From Hoylesella shahii DSM 15611 = JCM 12083 (GTDB lineage Bacteria; Bacteroidota; Bacteroidia; Bacteroidales; Bacteroidaceae): a DNA stretch of 60,853 nt. Below, piece after piece: positions 1 to 9,273 of this stretch. The notes under the pieces are model-generated. The model was not told the origin of the DNA. It saw only the letters and a list, made by a program, of their open reading frames with translations, and did no database searches. How positions within the stretch are numbered: position 1 is the stretch's first letter; the number at the start of each line of letters is the position of its first letter. The DNA lies in contig NZ_BAIZ01000021.1 of NCBI RefSeq assembly GCF_000613445.1, positions 1-60,853 on the forward strand, given 5' to 3'. A program made the position numbers and the translations under genes.

Positions 1-510
1 AAAAGCATTGATGACTTTATGACTATATCCACCCTCCAATCCAGAATCATCGTCTACCAAAATTGGGAAATTCGCAAAGTGAGGGTCTTCGCCTTTACGC
101 AACTTTCTACAAAAGTCGATACCCTGCGCCACAGTGTTAACCCCTGGCACATATTCGTCTTTGAACACATCTTTTAGGCGGATATCTTTCAGGCGACTAT
201 AAAACGAGCCGTCGTTAACGTAGAAGGCCGTCGAGATGTTGCCCTTGGCCGTGGCCGACAGTACGCACTGGCGGCACTGAGCATAATATTGTCCATCTTG
301 TATCACGGCGTCGAGCATCTGTTGCTTTTTGTTTGAGCCTAGCAAATGCGGATAATCTAGTAGGCGCAGATTGTGTTCCGAACAAGGAAGGTCAATTGGC
401 ACAGATACTTCACCGTATTCGTTAAAGAAGGGATTAGTGCGTTCAATCGATAGCTGTGCCGAGGGATAGAGCTGATAAGCCTCGCCTTTGTTAAGGTTGG
501 TTATTTTCAT
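1..510 (-). CDS. Phage tail-associated structural protein (partial, runs off the window)
   Basis: Open frame of 170 codons from an ATG at 510-508 to the window edge, starting MKITNLNKGEAYQLYP. Its start overlaps the stop of the tape measure gene by 4 bp (ATGA), a translational-coupling arrangement. No signal peptide or membrane segment is seen. I infer a distal tail structural protein from its place directly downstream of the tape measure in a phage tail operon; the sequence itself shows no catalytic motif. The C-terminus lies outside the window. Confidence 0.7.
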   Translation of the reverse strand, partial: MKITNLNKGEAYQLYPSAQLSIERTNPFFNEYGEVSVPIDLPCSEHNLRLLDYPHLLGSNKKQQMLDAVIQDGQYYAQCRQCVLSATAKGNISTAFYVNDGSFYSRLKDIRLKDVFKDEYVPGVNTVAQGIDFCRKLRKGEDPHFANFPILVDDDSGLEGGYSHKVINAF

Positions 511-3500
511 TGCTTTTGTGCTATATTACGGTATTGTTGTTGAATTTTTTGACGCGCCTCGATATCATCAAGCGTTACAAACGAACGAATGCCATTCTCG
601 CGCAGGTCGCGTAAGATAGCGACCAGTTCTTCGTCAGTAGTATTAGCTGCCGAGGTGGCCAATGTTGTTGGGGTAGGCGAAGGCTGTGGGCTGCTGTGCG
701 TGGGCTGCGAAACGAAACCGCCACTGGCCAGTCCGCGTTGCATCATCACCTTGCGCAAGTCGAGCGTACGGATGTCGCCCGTGCGCTGCGCCTTATCGAT
801 GACGTCGATGAGCGGAGCTACGGTGGGGTTTTCCATTGCTGCATTGCTGGCCACCCATTCCTTGCTGTGGCCTGCGGGTCCTTCGCCCACCAGCACCGTG
901 GGGCGGTCTACGTAGCCCCGGCGTTTGGCTCGTAACTCGCCTTAAAGCGTTTGCCGTCTTGTTCGCGTTCAACATCGATACTGCCACCGCTTTCCAAACC
1001 TGTTGCCACGCGTGCGCCAGTGGCTGCCGAACCGGCCGATGCACCTTGCAGCGTCATTTTCTTCACCTTCTGCCGTTCGGCATTGGCCACGGCCAGTTGT
1101 GCGGTGCCTGCAACTGTCATGAGTGCGCCAGCTATAGCACCGCCTATGGGTCCCAGTTCGCTGAAGGCTTTCATCACCGACACAGCCGTGTTGACAATAA
1201 TTTGCGAAGCCTGTATGGCGAAATTTACATCGGCATATTTCTTCTGTATTTTCAGTTTTTCGTTGGCCTTCTGCTTTTCCAATTTTTCCACTTGGTCGGC
1301 GTTACCCTGTGCCGCCTCTATTTCTGCATCGTACTTCGCATCAACGTTGGGCCATTTCGGCATCTTGCAACTGCTTGACGGCCGTGCCGAAGAGGTTGCT
1401 GTAATAGTCGAACGATTGCTTCCACTTGTCCATCTTCATCTGCGCCACGGCCTGCTCGTACTCCTCCTGGGTTATCATCTTGGCGTCGAGGTGCTGTTTG
1501 AGTTGCGCCATCTCGGCATCGAACAGCTCTTGTTGTGTGGCGATGCCGTATTGCTGGCGTAGTTGCAGTTTGTCTTCTTCGAACTGTTGCGTCATGTTAG
1601 CCATGGCCTGCTGCTGTTCTGCTTCGGTTGCTCCCTCTTGTGCCAGCTTTTCCTTGAGCTGGGCCAACTCGCGCTCGAATATCTCCTTTTGCGACACCAG
1701 CCCAGCACGCACACGCGTTTGGAAACGTTCTTCTTCGGCCTGTTGTTCATACTTGCGTATGATTTCGGCCTTGGCGCGTTCGTAAGCCTCAGTAAGTGCC
1801 TGGTCATCCTCGCCGTATTGGCGTGCCTGTTCTAGCCGTGCTTTGTAGAATGCATCGAGCGAGGATAGCTGCAGGGCGTGGTCGGCCTCGCGCCGTTGCT
1901 CATCGGTCATGCCCTGGCTTTGCAGGGTTTTCAGCGCGTCGAAGTATTGCTGCCGTGTTGTCATCGACTTGTCTTGGAATGCCTGGTTGGCCCTTCGTTC
2001 GTTGGCTTGCTGCGCCAGGATGATGCGCTGCCGTTCGTTGGCGTCGGCCATGTACAGCTGCTTTGCCTTCTGGGTGTACTCGCATTCAATGTTCAGCACG
2101 TTGGCGGCATGCGCCACCTCGAGCATCTGCATGGCCACGTTGTATTCTTCCTGGCTTTTCTTCTTGTCGGCCAAGGCCTTTTTCAGCACGTTGGCACTCT
2201 TGTTGTATGCCGCTTCTTCTTTTGCCAGTGCCTGTTGCCGGCCGTTGTCGAAACCGTTCTTTTGTGCCTTGCCTGTCCCAGGCGCCTTAGGTGCTGTGTT
2301 GCGTGTGCCGCTTCCCTCAAGGCTGGCCTTGCGCCTTTCCAGTGCGGCAATTTGGCTGTCGATTTTCTTCAGCCCCGAGGTGTCGCCCACTTTGAGCGTA
2401 AGGCGTTCGGCCTTAAGGCGTTCAATCTTAGCTTGATACTGTCGAGTGCGGCTCCCACGGTGCCCTTTGCGCCTTGCGTGCCTTCGGCCTTCGCCCCCGC
2501 CACGGCATCTCCTGCAAGGTCTTGCCCGTAACTTTTGAGAAAGGCCTGCTTTTCGGCTTCGGCCGCATTATACTTGGCCTGCGCGCCCGACACCTTGGCC
2601 TGTGCGCGGTCTACCACATCCTGTTTGGTGTTCCCCACTGCTCCCCAAGATGTTGTATAAGTGCTTCCGCCCTGGGCCGTTTGTGCGCCATTGAGTTCGG
2701 CGTTGGCCTTTTTCAGCTCTTCCTTGGCCAGCCATGCCTCCTTGGCCAGCTTGGCCAGCATGTCTTTTGCCCCCTCAATCTCGTATTTGTGCACCAGCGA
2801 CTTAAGATAATCGTCCAGGGCTTTCTTGTTTTCGCGATACTTACCCGTAGTCTCGTCCAGCTGTGCGTTATAGTTGGGTATGATGCGGTTCAGCTCGGCC
2901 ACGGCCTTTCGCCGCTCGTCCATCGAGCGTTTCTCGTCGCGTGCGGCAGCCACGAGCAGGTCTATCTTGGTTTTCTCTTCTGCCGCCCGTTCGATGGCCT
3001 GCCGTTTTACCTCGTTAATCCTTTTCTGCGCTCGTACGGCAGCATCCGTTCGGCGACTAAAAATCAGCAAGGCACCCACCACGAGCGTTATCGCCCCTAG
3101 CACTGCCCCCCAAGGGTTAAGCTTGAGCACCACGTTGAAGGCCTTTTGCAGGGCGATGGAACGCGTCATGGTTTTGTTGAGCACGGCATGGCGCAGTACC
3201 GACAGTTCCGTCATGGCGTTCTCTATGGCCATGGCTGCAGCCTTGAGTTTGGAGGCAGCCACAGCGCGCATTCCCCACAGGTATGCCAGTTTCTGCCCCG
3301 CCACATAAGCTGCAGTGGTGGCGATGAGCACGCCCAAGGCTTTTCCCACCATTAGTATTCCCTCGTAATGTTCGGCCAGGAACTTGAGGATGCCCACGGT
3401 GGAGAGCTTGGCGGCCATCATCATGTCTTCCCACTCTTGCTTGATGGGCAGGAAGGCATCCCCCAGTTTCTTTTGTGCATTGGTCAAGGCCACGGTGCGC

Positions 3501-4489
3501 TGCACGCTGCGGTCGGCAGCCGACACATAAGTTTCGCCGGCCTTGGCCAGCTGCCCTTCAACGATGCTTGCCACGGCCTTCATGAAGTTTCCCGTCTTCT
3601 TGGTCTTTTCACCAATTTCGGCTGCTGACAGGCCAAGGTTGTCTAATATCTGTGGCGACTGGCGTCCCAGTCCGGTAACGATGGAGTCGACCATGTAATC
3701 GAGCGACTGCCCCGTCTGTTGCGCCTTGAGTTGGGCGAAGGCGAGATACTTGCCAAGGTCTTCAAGAGGTATGCGGAAGTCGTTGGCCTTTACGGTCGCC
3801 TTCATCAGTTCCACGTCGTCCACCGTATTCTTCGTGGCCTGGCGCAGGCCTTGCAGGTAGTCTTCCGAGCCTATGCGCCTGAAAGCGTGCGTAATGCCAT
3901 CGGCTGCCTCGGCCAGTTCCACACCCTTGTCAATTACGTCGGTAAGCATGCCCAATGATTTTTGGGCGATTTGGCCAACCAGCGCACCAAACTTTGCCAT
4001 GAGGTTACCCATCATCACGTTTATGCTGCTGTCGCTTATCAGGTGTTGCCGAAGTTTCGAGGTGCTGACGCGCAATTCTTCCATGCGCAGGTTTACGGCA
4101 GCCAAACGTTTCTGAAGGTCGCCGAACTGCTGTGGCGAGGCTGCTTGGGAGATGTTGTCCATTTCGTTGGCCAGTTCCTTGGCATACTTCCGCAACTGGT
4201 TCATGCTCATGGCCGACGTGTCGAGTGTGGATCGCATCTCGCGCAATCTCTTCTCGTTTTCCGAGATGCGTTTCGAATATCCCTTCATCTCGGTGTTGAG
4301 CTTGCGGTATTCGTCCGTATTCTTCTTGCCGGTGGCCTCCATCTCGATGAGTGCCTGCCGTCGCGCCTTTTCCTCCTTGCGCAGAGATTCGGTTGATTTT
4401 GCCAGCTGGTGTATAGCCTGTTGTGCCTTAGACGAGTCGGCGGAGATGACATACTTTATCTCGTCCTCAGACAGGTGTTTCTTTGCCAT
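507..4489 (-). CDS. Phage tail tape measure protein, frame broken three times
   Basis: Large tail protein that sets tail length and is packed inside the tail tube. The reading is split by breaks near 2432, 1349 and 923; repaired it is about 1327 residues. The N-terminal ~150 residues are K/E-rich coiled coil (MAKKHLSEDEIKYVIS start). Hydrophobic stretches follow in the middle (around VGKALGVLIATTAAYVAG and WGAVLGAITLVVGALLIF), then a very long Q/E/A-rich coiled coil, a Gly/Ala-rich hydrophobic segment (ELGPIGGAIAGALMTVAG) and a C-terminal region with RGYVDRPTVLVGEGP, recognisable from Bacteroidota prophage tape measures. Break 1 needs one G restored (AAGCT to AAGGCT), break 2 has one extra C, break 3 lacks one C. 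All protein features continue across the breaks, so sequencing error is more likely than decay. Confidence 0.85.
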
Positions 4490-4491
4490 GG

Positions 4492-4920
4492 TTAATTTGT
4501 TTTGAGTGTGTGTTTCGCGGTTGTGTCTAAAATTTCACGCAGTTCGTTACCCAAACGGGCACGCACTTCATCCGTAAAGCCGTACGTCAGTTCGGGGAAC
4601 GTTTCGTGATACAACACACCCCACACCACGCGGTTGTAAAGTGCATGATGGGCGCGGCGGTATTTGGCCAACCGGTCGGTACGGTGGCGGTAGGCCATGT
4701 CAAGAAAACGCAGGTAAGGGAGGGCGCGGACGTAGAAAGTGTGTGCGTGGCCCTGTGAGGTGGAAATGGAACGGCGTGCCGAGAGCGAGGCACGCAATTG
4801 CCCCGTCCTTTCGTGGTATGCGCTGCGCAAGGTCTGCTCTTGCGTTGCGTGAATTTTGCGGATGCCCTCGGAGAGGGTGTCGTGTACGAACTTGTCGCGT
4901 ACGAGTGCGTCTGTTATCAT
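4492..4920 (-). CDS. Small phage tail-module protein
   Basis: 142 residues, rich in Arg, Tyr and His, with no signal peptide. It ends 2 bp before the tape measure start, so it belongs to the same tail operon. Proteins of this size with a similar N-terminus (MITDALVRDKFVHDTLSEGI) sit before tape measure genes in Bacteroidota prophages. The role is not known; a tail-completion or chaperone role is only inferred from position. No catalytic motif visible. Confidence 0.65.
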   Translation of the reverse strand: MITDALVRDKFVHDTLSEGIRKIHATQEQTLRSAYHERTGQLRASLSARRSISTSQGHAHTFYVRALPYLRFLDMAYRHRTDRLAKYRRAHHALYNRVVWGVLYHETFPELTYGFTDEVRARLGNELREILDTTAKHTLKTN

Positions 4921-4981
4921 ACGGCAAAGATAACAGGCGTACGCATAGGGTAAAAGGACAAATGCGTTACACCTTATCAGG

Positions 4982-5218
4982 CTAAGGGAGCGCGACGAGT
5001 GTTATGCCCAACGCAAAAACATGTATGGCCAAGCAGAACTGAACCGCCTGTGGGCCGGGGCAAGGCGTTACGAGCCATGCCCACAACAGCGGGCCAACAA
5101 TGGGGCAAAGCATGGAACACGCCATGAAGAGCAGGTAGCCCGAGCAACCCCTGCCCCATGCGATGAACGGTGCTTGCACTAAGGCAACGAAAAAGTAGAT
5201 GAAATAGAACAGCTCCAT
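4982..5218 (-). CDS. Small hydrophobic membrane protein of the prophage
   Basis: 78 residues with about three hydrophobic segments (MELFYFIYFFVALVQAPFI; LLFMACSMLCPIVGPLLWAW; FCLAIHVFALGITLVAL). Same strand as the tail genes and 61 bp upstream of the 142-residue tail gene. I do not recognise the family. It could be a second holin-like or an immunity-type membrane protein, but nothing in the sequence decides this. Confidence 0.45.
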   Translation of the reverse strand: MELFYFIYFFVALVQAPFIAWGRGCSGYLLFMACSMLCPIVGPLLWAWLVTPCPGPQAVQFCLAIHVFALGITLVALP

Positions 5219-5706
5219 GGTTAATCGTTTTATTTTATCGTCGGCGGATACGACAAGGCTGCGCTACGTGTTGTCGAGGTTCTTTTCGCAAAACCTCCGG
5301 GGCGTTTCCGCACACCCGACACGGCGCAGCCTGAATACGTTTACTATGGCGTAGATACGAAAACAGCCGACAGGGGCGGTGGCATTCGCACCGCGAAAAG
5401 AAGTTTTGACACTGCGAAGATAAACATTTATTTTTACATGTGCAAGCGCTTCCGAACCTTTGTTTTGCCGTTTGGGGTTGTTTGTTGGCGGATGGTTTGT
5501 AGAAATCGTGCCTTTTCGACACAGAGTGTTGGCGCAAATATTGTTCTGTTACCATAAGGGCAAAGATTGGTTATATCCAACATGGGGTAAAGAACAAAAA
5601 GTTTTGTTTTATATGAAAATAATTGTCAGAAAACTTACACATAACCAAAAGATTATGTACCTTTGTTTTGTGATAAGAAACCAAGTGGTAACTAAAACTT
5701 TAAACA
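5219..5706. other. Divergent intergenic region without a convincing gene
   Basis: Separates the minus-strand tail genes from the plus-strand small ORFs. The open frames here lack any family signature and have unlike composition. The only element I can support is the plus-strand promoter at 5659-5666. Confidence 0.5.
5659..5666 (+). promoter_or_regulatory. Putative -7 promoter element (TACCTTTG)
   Basis: Matches the Bacteroidota TAnnTTTG consensus about 40 bp before the ATG at 5707. No clear -33 TTG is present at the expected distance. Confidence 0.45.
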
Positions 5707-5865
5707 ATGAATGAAGAAATGCTAGAACGGCTGATAAGCCAAAAAGAGAAAGAAATCAGAGATTTGCAGAAATTCGCAAAATAGCTCGGGAACGAGCACA
5801 TAGAAAAGCAAATCGATTTAAGGCTCGAAGATTTAAAAAAGCTCTACGAACAGAGAAAGAAGTAA
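5707..5865 (+). CDS. Tiny coiled-coil ORF interrupted by an in-frame TAG
   Basis: ATG at 5707 gives MNEEMLERLISQKEKEIRDL and stops at TAG 5782-5784 after 25 residues. The same frame continues for 26 more codons of the same K/E/L-rich coiled-coil character (ending LEDLKKLYEQRKK, TAA 5863-5865), so the amber codon appears to interrupt one ~52-residue protein. It precedes a DUF5053 gene by 47 bp, just as the ORF at 7190-7306 precedes the second DUF5053 gene. Either a point mutation or error, or a readthrough product. Function unknown. Confidence 0.45.
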
Positions 5866-5912
5866 AAAACAAAGCTCTCCCCCACGAGGGGAGAGCCTAA
5901 AAAGAAAAGGAA

Positions 5913-6310
5913 ATGGAAACATACGAAGATTTGTTGAAAGAGTTTGAAGCCCTGCTCGGCAAGGACGACGAACGGAGCGAGCGACGCAAAGACGAAATCG
6001 TGGCGTGGATGGAGCCAACGGCGATGAGGGGGCGAAGCGTGCATGCGAAGAGATGATAATGCGCAACCTCGGTCGCATCGACGGCGACATTGCCACCATC
6101 CGCCAACAGCTGGGCAACCGCTACGACATCCTGCCGATGGCCTACATTGCCGAGCATTACTTTGGCAAGAGCAGGGCGTGGCTTTATCAACGCATCAACG
6201 GCCATAAGGTGCGCGGCAAGGTATACACGCTGAACGAGGAGCAAAAACGAACGTTCAACGAAGCCTGCCAAGACTTGGCCAAGGAAATAGGCTCGTTCAG
6301 GCTGGCATGA
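5913..6310 (+). CDS. DUF5053 family protein, frame broken near 6007
   Basis: N-terminal part from ATG 5913 (METYEDLLKEFEALLGKDDE) continues in the next frame from about 6005 to a stop at 6310; restoring one G in the GG at 6007-6008 gives one 132-residue protein. The C-terminal half carries the family signature (MAYIAEHYFGKSRAWLYQRINGHKV, then LNEEQKRTFNEACQDLA), a helix-rich segment that resembles a DNA-binding helix-turn-helix. The first half is charged and helical. DUF5053 proteins are typical of Bacteroidota prophages and have no assigned function. A second, shorter family member is encoded convergently at 6885-7139. Confidence 0.75.
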
Positions 6311-6416
6311 CATTTCTGCACTGCTTGTTCATCTTATCACACCCCGCCCGGAGCATGAGCCTGTCCCGGGCTTTTTCGTGCCTTGCAGCGTGCGTGGGGC
6401 AGGGCCTAACAGGGTG

Positions 6417-6510
6417 GTTTGTAGAAACGCACGCTTTCTAGGCTAGAAAGCGTGCGTTTCTACGATAAAACCATGCGTTTCTAGGCTAGAAAGCGTGGGT
6501 TTCTACAAAC
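6417..6510. repeat. Nested inverted repeats (perfect 21-bp palindrome inside 25-bp outer arms)
   Basis: 6421-6441 and 6443-6463 are perfect 21-bp reverse complements around a single G (GTAGAAACGCACGCTTTCTAG). A third arm at 6486-6510 is the reverse complement of 6417-6441 with one mismatch. The segment can therefore fold as two alternative hairpins. It lies between two convergent DUF5053 genes. It may act as a bidirectional terminator, a recombination site or a dispersed palindromic repeat. Confidence 0.8.
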
Positions 6511-6796
6511 ACCTGCTAACATGCTGGCATTAAACGCGTTATGCAACTACGGCGAACGCGCCACGCGCCTTTTGGGGTGGGCTAGCAAAAAGGCCGCGCG
6601 TTTCGCAACGGACGGCCTTGATTTTAGAAATGCTAAAAAAATATCATGTGTAACTTACTTGGCGCGAACGTCCTGCCCACGTGGGGCTTTCTCCCTGAAC
6701 ATCCAGCGGAACGAGATGCCTTGCGAGCCGGGGCTGTAAAATGTTGGCCATCTTGTTTTTTACCACCATCCTTTGATTTTGCCGATAAAATGTTAA

Positions 6797-6825
6797 GCCC
6801 CTCACCTTTATAGGGGGTGAGGGGC
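6797..6825. terminator. G+C-rich hairpin between convergent genes
   Basis: Perfect 10-bp arms GCCCCTCACC (6797-6806) and GGTGAGGGGC (6816-6825) with a 9-nt loop. It lacks a strong T-run on either side, so it is a possible rather than a certain terminator. Confidence 0.45.
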
Positions 6826-6884
6826 AGGTGCGCCCGTAGGCAGGCGGGCGACTTTTGTCTTAAATGGCCAACAGAAGACCATGC

Positions 6885-7139
6885 CTAAATGTTTTCTGCG
6901 GCACGGCGGATGCGTTCGCTAAGGTCGAAAAGCGAACCTCGCAGGTGTTCCACCTCTTCTTCATTGAACCCCCCTATGCCACCGTTACCGTCTATTCCAT
7001 CCATCTTGTGGTAAAACCATGATGACGATTTGCTGAAATACCTGTTGGCAAAATCCATCCACGACACCGAGAGGGTGATGTCTGCCAATCGTTTCTTCAT
7101 ATCGGCAACTACTGCCGGCTTCTTAATAGTTGTTTCCAT
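6885..7139 (-). CDS. DUF5053 family protein, short form
   Basis: 84 residues, intact. It matches the C-terminal half of the protein at 5913-6310: MKKRLADITLSVSWMDFANRYFSKSS aligns with its MAYIAEHYFGKSRAWLYQRI block, and both end in a helical FNEEEVEHLRGSLFDL-like segment. The N-terminal charged half is missing, and the central loop is Gly/Asp-rich (DGIDGNGGIGG). A 38-codon ORF lies 50 bp upstream on the same strand. Prophage-associated; function unknown, possibly DNA binding from the predicted helices. Confidence 0.7.
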   Translation of the reverse strand: METTIKKPAVVADMKKRLADITLSVSWMDFANRYFSKSSSWFYHKMDGIDGNGGIGGFNEEEVEHLRGSLFDLSERIRRAAENI

Positions 7140-7189
7140 GTTTCTTTCTTTTTTTGGCCCTTCCCGAGAGGGGAAGGGCGTGTTGGTTG

Positions 7190-7306
7190 TTAATAGGGCT
7201 GGCGAAGCATTGAGTAGAACTTTTCTATCACTGCTTCAAGAAGCTTTTGAATCTTTGATGTTTTGGTTTCGTTCTCCCTGAGGATGTTTTGAATTTGCTC
7301 GTTCAT
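7190..7306 (-). CDS. Tiny coiled-coil ORF upstream of DUF5053
   Basis: 38 residues from ATG 7306 (MNEQIQNILRENETKTSKIQ, then LLEAVIEKFYSMLRQPY), a single amphipathic helix rich in Q, N, E and K. It resembles in start (MNE) and in position the tiny ORF at 5707 before the other DUF5053 gene. This repeated arrangement is the main reason to believe it is a gene. No domain recognised. Confidence 0.5.
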   Translation of the reverse strand: MNEQIQNILRENETKTSKIQKLLEAVIEKFYSMLRQPY

Positions 7307-7696
7307 ATTTTGCTGTTTTTATTGTTCCTTATTGTACTGCTAAGTTAACACTATAAAAGAACTGCAGCAAGTTATAACGTGCTTAGATACAGAGCGCTAG
7401 CTTTATTTAGCTTTATTCGGGTCACGTTTTCTACAGCCTTCCACTGCGAGTTTCCAAACTTGCCAGTGTTGTTACTTTTCGTGATATACGCCAACGCCGT
7501 TTATCATTTGCACTTCAAAATTACTAATAACATTTGACACTTGTGCGTTAAGGCTAAAGTAAATTCCAACATTTAGCGTTCACTGACACAACAGAGGCCG
7601 ATGCATCCCTGCATCGGCCTTCAACTAAAACCTAAACAATCTTACTAACTAAAAACCATGAAAACGTTAACTGTATGGGTATGAGGGATAAAGAGT
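7307..7696. other. Intergenic region downstream of the lysis cassette
   Basis: 390 bases with no supportable gene. It contains the hairpin at 7595-7620. Confidence 0.5.
7595..7620. terminator. Hairpin after the lysis cassette
   Basis: Perfect 11-bp arms (AGGCCGATGCA and its complement) with a 4-base loop, about 80 bp past the stop of the DUF6549 gene. No T-run follows on the minus strand, so terminator function is tentative. Confidence 0.45.
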
Positions 7697-8311
7697 TTAA
7701 TCTACCAGCCGAACATATCGCATGTAGGTGAGCTGCGTGTGTGGGTTTCGGCACACGGCCTGCATCTTCACTGCCTTGCATCCCCAACGGAAGAAGAGGA
7801 AACGGCGGGGTATGCGATGCACAACGATGTCGAGCGTGTCGCGCGCATGTATCTCGCCTATGAAACTGTCTGCGCGAAGGCAGCCGGCGAACGACAGCCA
7901 GGGGTCGCGATATGAGAGGCAGGGCAGCGTGTCGGTGCGGCCAGGTGCAATTTTGACTACGCTGTCGTGCACCATGGTGCGTACCACGGTCTGCGTGCGG
8001 TAGACCGTGCGGGCCATTTCTTGCAATCGGCGGTTGCGTATGCCCAGCGAGCGTGCCACGAGCAAGAGTGAATCGCCCTGTCGCGACAGCTCGCCAATCC
8101 TTAACGTCAAGGCCTCGATGGCCATGACGTTGCGCCCATCTTTTGTCACCCAGCGTTCCATGCGCGCCTGTTCTCCACGCAGCAGTAGGATTTGGTTTTG
8201 CCGCAGTCGACTGTTCTCGCTTTTCAGTTGGCATGCCCAGCTTATAGCCGATGCCAATGCAAGCACATGGCCAGCAAGCAGCACGGCTACCATTACGTTA
8301 CTTATCCGCAT
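7697..8311 (-). CDS. DUF6549-type membrane-anchored protein, probable Rz-like spanin
   Basis: 204 residues. One N-terminal membrane segment (VMVAVLLAGHVLALASAISWA), then a long coiled-coil periplasmic region (residues ~28-110, QLKSENSRLRQ and repeated Leu/Arg spacing), then a compact C-terminal part containing three Cys. This anchor plus coiled-coil plan is that of i-spanins, which disrupt the outer membrane at phage lysis. It overlaps the endolysin gene by 10 bp and is the last gene of the holin-endolysin-spanin set, which supports the role. The spanin call is inference; the family name rests on the similarity of overall plan. Confidence 0.65.
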   Translation of the reverse strand: MRISNVMVAVLLAGHVLALASAISWACQLKSENSRLRQNQILLLRGEQARMERWVTKDGRNVMAIEALTLRIGELSRQGDSLLLVARSLGIRNRRLQEMARTVYRTQTVVRTMVHDSVVKIAPGRTDTLPCLSYRDPWLSFAGCLRADSFIGEIHARDTLDIVVHRIPRRFLFFRWGCKAVKMQAVCRNPHTQLTYMRYVRLVD

Positions 8312-8820
8312 ATCCTGTTCACCATCTTAATCAATCCAACCATCTGTGCGAAGTATCCTGGGGCGGTGGCATATTGGCTGCCGTGTCCATCGCAGATACG
8401 ACGTGTAAACTCGATGGCATTCTTACGATAGGGCCAAGCATCGGCATAACCAGGTTTCTGCAACAGTCGCGTGTGTTCTTCGAGACACTCTTCCAGCGAG
8501 TCGAAGTCTTTGAAAAGTCGATAGACAGTGTAATACCAGCGGTTGCCGGTCTTACACTTGGCCACCGAGACGATACGTTCTGGTGCTGCGAACTGCCTGT
8601 TTGGCGTATTGAAATACTCATGCGTGAGAACTAGTACTGTGCGTCCTTTCCATGCAGAACCGCACGTGATGCCGAAGAGGTTGAACTGCCCCACACGGTT
8701 CTTTCCCCATCCGCTTTCAAGGATGGCTTGCGCCGTAACGAATTCGGGTGCGATGTCGGTGGCCTTCTTGGCCGCTTGGTAAATCTCGCGTGCGAAATCA
8801 ATCTGTTGTTGTGTAGCCAT
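8302..8820 (-). CDS. Phage endolysin, glucosaminidase (GH73-like) domain
   Basis: 172 residues, nearly all one domain. Visible family features are the AQAILESGWGKNR motif (catalytic Glu in ILESGWG), NLFGITCG, and the later YRLFKDFDSLEECLEEHTRLL block typical of bacterial and phage N-acetylglucosaminidases of the flagellar J / GH73 type. It would cleave the glycan strands of peptidoglycan. No signal peptide, consistent with release through the holin encoded just upstream (15 bp gap). Confidence 0.88.
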   Translation of the reverse strand: MATQQQIDFAREIYQAAKKATDIAPEFVTAQAILESGWGKNRVGQFNLFGITCGSAWKGRTVLVLTHEYFNTPNRQFAAPERIVSVAKCKTGNRWYYTVYRLFKDFDSLEECLEEHTRLLQKPGYADAWPYRKNAIEFTRRICDGHGSQYATAPGYFAQMVGLIKMVNRICG

Positions 8821-8835
8821 GATTGTCGGAGTATA

Positions 8836-9273
8836 TTAGGGTTCGGCGGTATATTCGCCGCGGTCGTTGAAGTCTTTTAGCCGTTTAACGAACGAGGGGG
8901 GCAGTATGGGATAGATGGCTTGGATGTTCTCAACGCACGAAAAGGCCTCGCGCACCATCATGAACACGCACAGGTAAGTGCCTATCCATTGCGTTGCTCC
9001 CACCACGCTGCCTTGCACGGTGTAGTTAGAGAGAACGTTGGAGAGGATGAGCAGCACGATGTAGATGGCAATTTTCTTGCCGAATTTCGAGAAGAACGAT
9101 CCGCTCGAGGCATCCTTGTGCATCAAGTGCTTCACTATGCCCAGCACCGTGTCTACGGCCACGAGTATGGCTATCCACTTGGCGAATTCCCAATCTTGGT
9201 ACAGGTATCGGGCGATGTCTGCCACGATGGAAAGTGGCAGCGATACGATTGATATCATTGGTAGTCTTTTCAT
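8836..9273 (-). CDS. Phage holin family protein
   Basis: About 145 residues from the ATG at 9273; an in-frame upstream ATG at 9336 would add 21 polar residues, and I prefer the internal start because it places a short basic N-terminus (MKRLPMISIVSLPLSIVADI) before the first membrane segment. Three to four hydrophobic segments follow (FAKWIAILVAVDTVLGIVKH; KKIAIYIVLLILSNVL; ATQWIGTYLCVFMMV). The DTVLGIVK block is characteristic of the toxin-secretion/phage-lysis holin family. First gene of the lysis cassette. Confidence 0.85.
   Translation of the reverse strand: MKRLPMISIVSLPLSIVADIARYLYQDWEFAKWIAILVAVDTVLGIVKHLMHKDASSGSFFSKFGKKIAIYIVLLILSNVLSNYTVQGSVVGATQWIGTYLCVFMMVREAFSCVENIQAIYPILPPSFVKRLKDFNDRGEYTAEP

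Larger units (their letters stand above)
6311..6884. other. Intergenic region between convergent DUF5053 genes
   Basis: Holds the nested palindromes (6417-6510) and a G+C-rich hairpin (6797-6825). A 72-codon frame at 6521-6739 has no start context or family signature that I can support as a gene. Confidence 0.5.

Noticed and set aside
836..1378. 180-codon plus-strand frame opposite the tape measure gene
   Set aside because: It lies fully antisense to the C-terminal coding part of the tape measure, is rich in Cys, His and Leu as expected for a shadow frame, and has no promoter or family signature.
5235..5555. 106-codon minus-strand frame
   Set aside because: Cys- and Arg-rich with no conserved motif and low-complexity origin; not linked to the tail operon by spacing.
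6521..6739. 72-codon plus-strand frame (ends QRNEMPCEPGL)
   Set aside because: Begins inside the palindromic repeat region and has no start context; it looks like part of a dispersed non-coding sequence.
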